Shown: in pieces, positions 58,288 through 64,000 of the stretch | Numbering within the stretch: the first letter of the stretch is position 1 | Layout: every line of letters starts with the position of its first letter | NCBI RefSeq assembly: GCF_019456655.1 | Contig: NZ_CP080332.1 | Location: 62,001-126,000, forward strand | Reading direction: 5' to 3' | DNA: 64,000 nucleotides | Source of the DNA: Mycolicibacterium diernhoferi | GTDB lineage: Bacteria > Actinomycetota > Actinomycetes > Mycobacteriales > Mycobacteriaceae | The notes under the pieces: generated by a model | What the model was told of the DNA's origin: nothing | Databases searched by the model: none | Seen by the model: the letters and a program-made list of their open reading frames with translations, nothing else | Made by a program: the position numbers and the translations under genes

Positions 58288-61200
58288 TCATGCCAACTCG
58301 ACCAACAGGTCGCCACCGTCGACCTGGGCGGTGGCGGTGACGGCGACCCGGGCGACGGTGCCCGCCTTGGGGGCGGTGATCGCGGCCTCCATTTTCATCG
58401 CTTCGATGGTGGCAATCGTCTGGCCGGTTTCGACCGCGTCACCCTCACTGACGGTGACGGTGACGACACCGGCGAATGGTGCGGCCACGTGGTCGGGGTT
58501 GGTGCGGTCGGCTTTTTCCGCGGTGGGCACCGCCGAGGCGATACTCCGATCGCGCACCAGTATCGGACGGAGTTGTCCGTTCATGGTGCACATTGCGGTA
58601 CGCATTCCCCGTTCGTCAGGGTCGGATACCGCTTCCAGCCCGATCAGCAGTTCGACACCCTTCTCCAGTCGCACCCGGTGTTCGTCACCCTGACGCAACC
58701 CGTAGAAGAACTGATTGGCACTGAGTGAGCTGGTGTCGCCATAGGTATCGCGGTGGGTCTCGAACTCCTTGGTCGGACCGGGGAACAGCAACCGATTCAG
58801 TGCCGCCTGGCGCTTGCCGCCCGGTTGCGCCAGTACCGCCTCGTCCTCGTTGGACAATTCTCGTTGCGGCCGGGCCGCGCTGCGGCCGTGTAACGCCTTG
58901 GTGCGTAGCGGCTCCGGCCATCCGCCGGCCGGATCACCGAGCTCACCGCGCAGGAAGCCGATCACCGACTCCGGGATGTCATAGCGGTCGGGGTCGGCGG
59001 CGAACTCCTCGGCGCCGATGCCGGCGCCGAGCAATGCCAGGGCCAGGTCGCCGACCACCTTGGAACTCGGGGTCACCTTGATCAGTCGGCCCAGCATGCG
59101 GTCGGCTGCCGCGTAGTTGCTCTCGACTTCCTCGAACCGGTCGCCGAAGCCGAGTGCGATCGCTTGCTGGCGCAGGTTGGACAGCTGCCCGCCGGGGATC
59201 TCATGGGTGTACACCCGCCCCGTCGGCGCGGAGGGCCCGGCTGCGGCAACATCGAAGGGACCGTAGACCTTTCGCAGCGCTTCCCAGTACGGCTCGAGGT
59301 CGCACACGGCTTGCAGGTCCAGCCCGGTATCACGGTCGGTATACGCCGCGGCCGCGACGATGGAACTCAACGCGGGCTGACTGGTGGTGCCGGCGAGCGG
59401 CGCGGACGCACCGTCCACGGCATCGGCACCGGCGGTCCACGCCGCGAGATAGGTGGCCAGCTGTCCGCCGGGGGTGTCATGGGTGTGTACGTGCACCGGT
59501 AGGTCGAACCGTGATTTGAGTGCGCTCACCAGCGTTGCGGCCGCAGCGGGCCGCAGCAGGCCGGCCATGTCCTTGATGGCCAGCACATGTGCACCGGCCT
59601 CGACGATCTGCTCGGCCAGACGTAGGTAGTAGTCCAGCGTGTACAACGATTCGACGGGATTGGACAGATCCCCTGTGTAGGACATCGCCACCTCGGCCAC
59701 TGTGGTGTTGGTGGCGCGGACCGCATCGATGGCCGGTCGCATCGAGTCGACGTTGTTCAGTGCGTCGAAGATCCGGAAGATGTCGACGCCGGTGCTAGCG
59801 GCTTCGTCCACGAACGCCGTGGTGACGGTCTCTGGGTAGGGGGTGTAGCCCACGGTGTTACGGCCGCGGAGCAGCATCTGCAGGCAGATGTTCGGCATGG
59901 CCTCCCGCAGTGCGGCCAGGCGTTCCCAGGGATCCTCCTTGAGGAACCGCAGTGCGACATCGTAGGTGGCCCCGCCCCAGCACTCGACCGACAGCAGCTG
60001 CGGCATCATCCGCGCCACGTAGGGTGCGACCGTGAGCAGGCCGTTGCTGCGCACCCGCGTCGCCAGCAACGACTGATGCGCATCACGGAATGTGGTGTCG
60101 GTGACGCCGAGTGCCGGTGAGTCCCGCAGCCACCGCGCGAATCCCTGCGGGCCCAGGTCGGTCAGCTTCTGCTTACTGCCCGCGGGCGGTGTCGCGCGCA
60201 GATCGATACCGGGAAGCTTGCTGCTGGGGTACACGGTCGACGGCCGATCACCATACGGCTTGTTCACCGTCACGTCGGCCAGGTAGTTCAAGATCTTGGT
60301 GCCCCGGTCCGCGCTGCCATGCGTGGTCAACAGTTGCGGCCGCTCGTCGATGAAGCTCGTGGTGATCCGACCGGCGACGAAATCCGGATCTTCCAGAACC
60401 GCCGCCAGGAAAGGAATGTTGGTCGACACCCCGCGGATCCGGAACTCGGCGACCGCGCGGCGCGCCCGGCGTACCGCGGTTTCGAAGTCGTACCCCCGAC
60501 ACGTCAGCTTCACCAGCATGGAGTCGAAATGCGCCGACACCTCGGCGCCCACATGAGCACCACCATCCAATCGGATACCGGCACCACCGGGCGAGCGGTA
60601 CGCCGTGATCCGCCCGGTGTCCGGCCGGAACCCGTTGGCCGGATCCTCGGTGGTGATCCGGCACTGTAGAGCGGCGCCGTGGGTACCGACCCGGTCTTGG
60701 CTCAAGCCGAGCTCGGCCAGCGAAGCTCCCCCGGCGATCCGGAGTTGGCTCGACACCAGGTCGACGTCGGTGATCTCCTCGGTGACGGTGTGCTCGACCT
60801 GGATACGGGGGTTCATCTCGATGAAGACGTGATTGCCCCGCTCGTCGAGCAGGAACTCCACCGTGCCGGCGCAGCTGTATCCGATCTGGCGGGCGAACGC
60901 GACGGCGTCGTCGCAGATACGTTGACGCAGAGTGGGATCCAGGTTCGGGGCGGGGGCGAGCTCGATGACCTTCTGATGCCGGCGCTGCACGCTACAGTCA
61001 CGCTCGTACAGGTGGATGACATTGCCGTAGTTGTCGGCGAGAATCTGCACCTCGATATGGCGTGGATTGATCACCGCCTGCTCGAGGAACACGGTGGCGT
61101 CACCGAATGCTGCCGCAGCCTCCCGGCTGGCGGCCTCGATGGCGTCCCTCAGCTGCTCCCGTTCGGCAACCCGGCGCATTCCGCGGCCGCCCCCGCCGGC

Positions 61201-61680
61201 GACCGCTTTGACGAATACCGGGAACTGCATGTTCTGTGCCGCCGCCAGCAGCTCATCGACATCGGCGGAGGGCGCGGTGGAGTCCAGCACCGGCAGTCCG
61301 GCCGCCCGCGCGGCGGCGATCGCGCGCGCCTTGTTCCCGGTGAGTTCCAGCACCTCGGCGGAGGGGCCCACAAAGGTGATTCCCGCTGCGGCGCACGCCG
61401 CCGCCAGTTTCGGGTTTTCCGAGAGGAATCCGTAACCCGGGTACACGGCATCCGCGCCCGAAGCGACAGCGGTGCGGACGATCTCATCGACGGCCAGATA
61501 GGCCCGGACGGGATGGCCCACCTCGCCGATCTGGTACGACTCGTCGGTCTTCAGGCGGTGGACCGAGTTGCGATCCTCGTATGGATAGACAGCGACCGTG
61601 TCGACACCGAGTTCGTACGCTGCTCGGGAGGCCCGAATCGCGATCTCACCGCGATTGGCGATCAAAACCTTGGAGTACAT
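58288..61680 (-). CDS. pyc: Pyruvate carboxylase
   Basis: A 1130-residue single-chain enzyme of full length. Domains in order: biotin carboxylase (MYSKVLIANRGEIAIRASRA, ATP loop GGGGRGM, ERDCSVQRRHQKV), carboxyltransferase (DTTFRDAHQSLLATRVR near residue 540, CWGGATYDVALRFL, HVHTHDTPGG metal site), and the biotin carrier domain with EAMKME near the end (lysine about 35 residues from the C-terminus). ATG 61680 has AGAGGTGA upstream; the longer frame to 61803 is rejected. It makes oxaloacetate from pyruvate. Palindrome site 5 is upstream. It probably refills the TCA cycle when the catabolic operon delivers pyruvate. Confidence 0.94.
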   Translation of the reverse strand: MYSKVLIANRGEIAIRASRAAYELGVDTVAVYPYEDRNSVHRLKTDESYQIGEVGHPVRAYLAVDEIVRTAVASGADAVYPGYGFLSENPKLAAACAAAGITFVGPSAEVLELTGNKARAIAAARAAGLPVLDSTAPSADVDELLAAAQNMQFPVFVKAVAGGGGRGMRRVAEREQLRDAIEAASREAAAAFGDATVFLEQAVINPRHIEVQILADNYGNVIHLYERDCSVQRRHQKVIELAPAPNLDPTLRQRICDDAVAFARQIGYSCAGTVEFLLDERGNHVFIEMNPRIQVEHTVTEEITDVDLVSSQLRIAGGASLAELGLSQDRVGTHGAALQCRITTEDPANGFRPDTGRITAYRSPGGAGIRLDGGAHVGAEVSAHFDSMLVKLTCRGYDFETAVRRARRAVAEFRIRGVSTNIPFLAAVLEDPDFVAGRITTSFIDERPQLLTTHGSADRGTKILNYLADVTVNKPYGDRPSTVYPSSKLPGIDLRATPPAGSKQKLTDLGPQGFARWLRDSPALGVTDTTFRDAHQSLLATRVRSNGLLTVAPYVARMMPQLLSVECWGGATYDVALRFLKEDPWERLAALREAMPNICLQMLLRGRNTVGYTPYPETVTTAFVDEAASTGVDIFRIFDALNNVDSMRPAIDAVRATNTTVAEVAMSYTGDLSNPVESLYTLDYYLRLAEQIVEAGAHVLAIKDMAGLLRPAAAATLVSALKSRFDLPVHVHTHDTPGGQLATYLAAWTAGADAVDGASAPLAGTTSQPALSSIVAAAAYTDRDTGLDLQAVCDLEPYWEALRKVYGPFDVAAAGPSAPTGRVYTHEIPGGQLSNLRQQAIALGFGDRFEEVESNYAAADRMLGRLIKVTPSSKVVGDLALALLGAGIGAEEFAADPDRYDIPESVIGFLRGELGDPAGGWPEPLRTKALHGRSAARPQRELSNEDEAVLAQPGGKRQAALNRLLFPGPTKEFETHRDTYGDTSSLSANQFFYGLRQGDEHRVRLEKGVELLIGLEAVSDPDERGMRTAMCTMNGQLRPILVRDRSIASAVPTAEKADRTNPDHVAAPFAGVVTVTVSEGDAVETGQTIATIEAMKMEAAITAPKAGTVARVAVTATAQVDGGDLLVELA

Positions 61681-61839
61681 CAGGGTCACCTCTGCTGCTC
61701 TGGGTATGAAGTGGGTGGCGGGCTTGGCGGAGCGGGTATTCACACTGCTCGATGTGCGATCGGTGGGTCGTGGCCACCGAGGTGTCATTGTCGATCGACC
61801 CACAAGGCGAGGGCTGTTCAGTCAGGAGTTCGAACAACT

Positions 61840-61889
61840 GGGTCAATTGACTAAGTTGAGATATTCAAGCACGCGACCAGTGCTGTCAA
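61840..61889 (-). promoter_or_regulatory. TTGACA promoter plus TAGTCA-AT-TGACCC palindrome (site 5)
   Basis: On the minus strand TTGACA (61889-61884) is followed 30 bases later by TAGTCA-AT-TGACCC (61853-61840). The pyruvate carboxylase start is 160 bases further on. A TTGAATAT segment in between could be the -10 region. Confidence 0.68.
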
Positions 61890-61959
61890 GAGATTCGGAA
61901 CCAGATTTTCTTGTCGGCTGGAGTTTCCATCCCCGCAGTCCGGGGGGTTTTCGGATCGC

Positions 61960-62017
61960 TTGACACCGGATGCGCTGTGCGGCATGGTATGGGTCATCGA
62001 CCTGAGTCATATGACCA
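61960..62017 (+). promoter_or_regulatory. TTGACA promoter plus GAGTCA-TA-TGACCA palindrome (site 6)
   Basis: TTGACA (61960-61965) is followed 38 bases later by GAGTCA-TA-TGACCA (62004-62017), reading toward the FAD oxidase at 62146. Sites 5 and 6 lie back to back in the 465-base gene-free region 61681-62145 between divergent genes. Nothing else was recognised in that region. Confidence 0.68.
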
Positions 62018-62145
62018 ACTTCAAATCGCGCGTCGGCGTGCGAGGTGTTGCCTCTTTGTCTCGCAGGCGAGTCTGCCAACGGGGTGTTGCCGTCAGCGCC
62101 CCGAGCGTTCGTGAATCACCCGCCACTCGTTAGAGGAATCAAAGA

Positions 62146-63522
62146 ATGAAGCGCGGAGAAATCTCATTCTGGTTGACGCACCCCGGTGCCCCGACCGCAC
62201 CGCCGACTCAGACGCTCGCGCGAGATATCGACTGCGACGTCGCCATTGTGGGTGGCGGCCTGTCCGGACTGTGGGTGGCATGGGCACTGGCGCAGGTGCG
62301 GCCCGAATTGTCCGTCGCGGTCCTGGAGGCCGAGTGCCTCGGGTTCGGGGCCTCCGGCCGCAACGGCGGCTGGATGTCGGCAAAGCAGGTCGGCGTCCGT
62401 CGGGCGTTGGCCCGAGGCGCCGGCGGCGCGAAGGCCGTCACCGATATGCAGGACCGGCTCGCGAGTGCCTGTAACGAAGTGGTCGACATCCTGGGTGCCG
62501 ACGAAATCGATGCTCGTCGAGGTGGCTGGACCCAACTCGCCCGGTCGGCGAGTGAGCTCCGTCGTGCCGAGAACTACGTCGCCGAGTCCCGCCGGTGGGG
62601 CCTGGACGAATCCTCGATTCGTATGATGTCCGCCGAGGAAACCTACGAGCGCATTCACGCGAGCGGGATCGTGGGTGCGATTCACAGTCCGCACAATTAC
62701 TGCGTCGACCCGGTCAAGATGGTGTTCCGGCTGGCGTCACTGGCCATCGATGCCGGCGCAGCGGTATACACCGGCGCACGCGTGACGAACATCGAGCCGG
62801 GACAACTGACGGTCGGACCGCACCGGGTCAAAGCTTCCCAGATCGTGGTGGCAACCGAGGGTTATACCGCTGCGCAACCCGGTCAGCGGCGCCGCATGCT
62901 GCCGCTCAACAGCAGCATGTTGGTGACCGAGCCCCTGACCCAGGATCAGTGGGCGAGGGTGGGATGGGACCACCACGACGGGGTGTCTGCCACCGCGCAC
63001 ACGTATTTTCATAGTGAACGTACGCCCGATGGCCGGATCGCCATCGGTGGTCGCGGCAGGCCCTACCGCTTCGGGTCGCGAACCGATCGAAACGGTATGA
63101 CCGACGAGGCCACCGTGCGGTCTCTGATGCAGGTCATCGAAGATCTGTTCCCGGGGTTGGGCGCCCGGCCGGCGCACGCCTGGTGCGGTGTCATCGGGGT
63201 GACCCGTGACTGGTCGCCTTTCCTCGACTACGACTCGGCCGGACAGGTGTTGCGGATGGGTGGTTACGCGGGGCAGGGACTGACGGCAAGCTACCTGGCG
63301 GGCCTGGCCGCCGCCGACCTGCTGACGGGGCGCAAGAGCTTCCTGTCCACATCCGCCTGGGTCCGTCCGGTTCCACGACGCTGGGAGCCGGAACCGCTCC
63401 GGTGGATCGGTGCCAACGGCTTCTATCTCGCCTACTCCCTGGCCGACCGTCTGGAAGCCCTCTCCCGTTCGGACCGAACGTCGAGGATTGCACGCATCGC
63501 CGACAAGATCGCCGCCCGCTGA
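62146..63522 (+). CDS. FAD-dependent amine/amino-acid oxidoreductase (DAO fold)
   Basis: A 458-residue flavoenzyme. The FAD motif CDVAIVGGGLSGLWVAWALA is at residues about 29-48, followed by EAECLGFGASGRNGGWMSAK, typical of the gamma-glutamylputrescine oxidase/DadA group. The C-terminal part has GGYAGQGLTASYLAGLAAAD, the second flavin-binding segment. It should oxidise a C-N bond to an imine and aldehyde, feeding an aldehyde dehydrogenase. The next gene at 63627 is one, 104 bases on. The exact amine is unknown. Confidence 0.87.
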   Translation: MKRGEISFWLTHPGAPTAPPTQTLARDIDCDVAIVGGGLSGLWVAWALAQVRPELSVAVLEAECLGFGASGRNGGWMSAKQVGVRRALARGAGGAKAVTDMQDRLASACNEVVDILGADEIDARRGGWTQLARSASELRRAENYVAESRRWGLDESSIRMMSAEETYERIHASGIVGAIHSPHNYCVDPVKMVFRLASLAIDAGAAVYTGARVTNIEPGQLTVGPHRVKASQIVVATEGYTAAQPGQRRRMLPLNSSMLVTEPLTQDQWARVGWDHHDGVSATAHTYFHSERTPDGRIAIGGRGRPYRFGSRTDRNGMTDEATVRSLMQVIEDLFPGLGARPAHAWCGVIGVTRDWSPFLDYDSAGQVLRMGGYAGQGLTASYLAGLAAADLLTGRKSFLSTSAWVRPVPRRWEPEPLRWIGANGFYLAYSLADRLEALSRSDRTSRIARIADKIAAR

Positions 63523-63626
63523 CCGGACGACTGTCCGAACATCCACCACATCCCAATGCCCACAGCGCTACTGGCCAATGACCACGCTTTCGTCATCGCG
63601 GCAGTAGAGAAGGAGAAACACGAGTC

Positions 63627-64000
63627 ATGACCACCTATGCCGTCACCAACCCGGCCACCGGCGAGACCCTCAAGGGGTTCCCGGGTATCACCGACGAGGA
63701 TCTGGCCACCGCCATCGGCCAGGCCGCCTCCGCCCAGGCCGCGTGGAGTGCAAGCAGCATCGCCGAGCGCGTCGAGGTGCTGCGCAAGGTCGCCGCGATC
63801 TACGACGAACGAGCCGAAGAACTCGGCGCGATCATCAGTCGTGAGATGGGTAAGCCGATCGGATCGGCCATCGGAGAGGCCCAGTTCTCGGCGTCGATCT
63901 ACCGCTACTACGCCGACAGCGCCGAAGAATTCCTGGCCGACGAGCCGATCAAACTGCGGGGAGGTAGCGGCACCGGTGTGATTCGGCGCGCGCCACTGGG
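63627..64000 (+). CDS. Aldehyde dehydrogenase, succinate-semialdehyde type, cut by window edge
   Basis: The frame is open from ATG 63627 to the window end and gives 124 residues. AAGGAG lies about 11 bases upstream. MTTYAVTNPATGETLKGFPG, ERVEVLRKVAAIYDERAEEL and IISREMGKPIGSAIGEAQFS are typical of the NAD(P)-dependent succinate-semialdehyde dehydrogenases (GabD-like). The catalytic Cys and Glu lie beyond the window. It follows the FAD oxidase and should oxidise the aldehyde that enzyme releases. Confidence 0.87.
   Translation, partial: MTTYAVTNPATGETLKGFPGITDEDLATAIGQAASAQAAWSASSIAERVEVLRKVAAIYDERAEELGAIISREMGKPIGSAIGEAQFSASIYRYYADSAEEFLADEPIKLRGGSGTGVIRRAPL

Noticed and set aside
63571..63584. 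TGGCCA-A-TGACCA before the last aldehyde dehydrogenase as a seventh regulon site
   Set aside because: The spacer is one base and the first arm has a mismatch, and no TTGACA box stands at the right distance; it is probably chance.
1..64000. tRNA, rRNA, CRISPR array, insertion sequence or phage genes
   Set aside because: None were seen; repeats found are operators, one tandem gene fragment and paralogous lipoprotein genes.

Overview
The window is high-GC DNA from an actinobacterium, most likely a rapid-growing Mycolicibacterium/Mycobacterium. The support is an LppW-like lipoprotein, a Tat-exported DUF1906 (Rv2525c-like) protein, a SigH-like ECF sigma factor, proton-translocating transhydrogenase pntAB, many TetR/SDR pairs and several leaderless-looking promoters. 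No rRNA, tRNA, CRISPR array, insertion sequence, integrase or phage gene was seen. The genus is inference from family content. ||| Layout. 0-3 kb: minus-strand operon of a ThDP enzyme, a SRPBCC protein and a KASIII-like enzyme (cut by the window edge). 3.3-6.1 kb: TetR, GlxA-type AraC regulator, quinone-oxidoreductase-like MDR protein. 6.4-11.1 kb: small Thr-rich lipoprotein, then a minus-strand operon of a SigH-like sigma factor, a 23-codon small ORF, a Rieske-FMN (GltB-like) fusion and a Rieske-ThDP fusion, the last two coupled by a GTGA overlap. 11.4-25.7 kb: secreted esterase, tripeptidyl-peptidase-like lipoprotein, several SDR/TetR/MarR modules, an MFS pump, an intradiol dioxygenase, and three oxidoreductase remnants (SDR, FAD monooxygenase, P450), each just ahead of an intact gene. 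25.7-29.7 kb: molybdopterin oxidoreductase, DUF1906 protein, formate/nitrite-type channel. ||| 29.7-42.1 kb is a nitrogen-compound uptake and hydrolysis region: amidase and IclR on minus; M24 creatinase-like protein, NitT/TauT-type ABC transporter, PuuE-like hydrolase, M20 amidohydrolase and MFS transporter in one plus-strand operon; then an Fe(II)/2-oxoglutarate dioxygenase with a truncated duplicate ahead of it. Two promoter regions here share a paired palindrome cassette (TGCA-N5-TGCA and TTAC-N5-GTAA, start to start 29 bases). ||| 42.2-64 kb looks like one catabolic regulon: TetR, pntAB, aldehyde dehydrogenase, mycofactocin-type SDR, flavin monooxygenase, NAD(P)H oxidoreductase, amino-acid/amine permease, acyl-CoA dehydrogenase, CoA-transferase, MaoC-like hydratase, CitE-like lyase, pyruvate carboxylase, FAD amine oxidase and a second aldehyde dehydrogenase. 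Six intergenic regions here carry variants of one palindrome, TGGTCA-N2-TGACCA; at five of them it lies 30-40 bases downstream of a TTGACA box. The chemistry suggests oxidative degradation of an amine or branched compound to a C4/C5 acyl-CoA, cleavage by the CitE-like lyase and pyruvate carboxylation; the substrate is not known from sequence. ||| A second operator family, a 29-bp palindrome with a -35 box inside it, sits at three promoters between 3.9 and 12.5 kb and ties the first TetR to the AraC gene, the sigma/Rieske operon and the SDR-remnant/peptidase operon. The Rieske pair under this control and the six-site TGGTCA regulon are the most interesting parts of the window.
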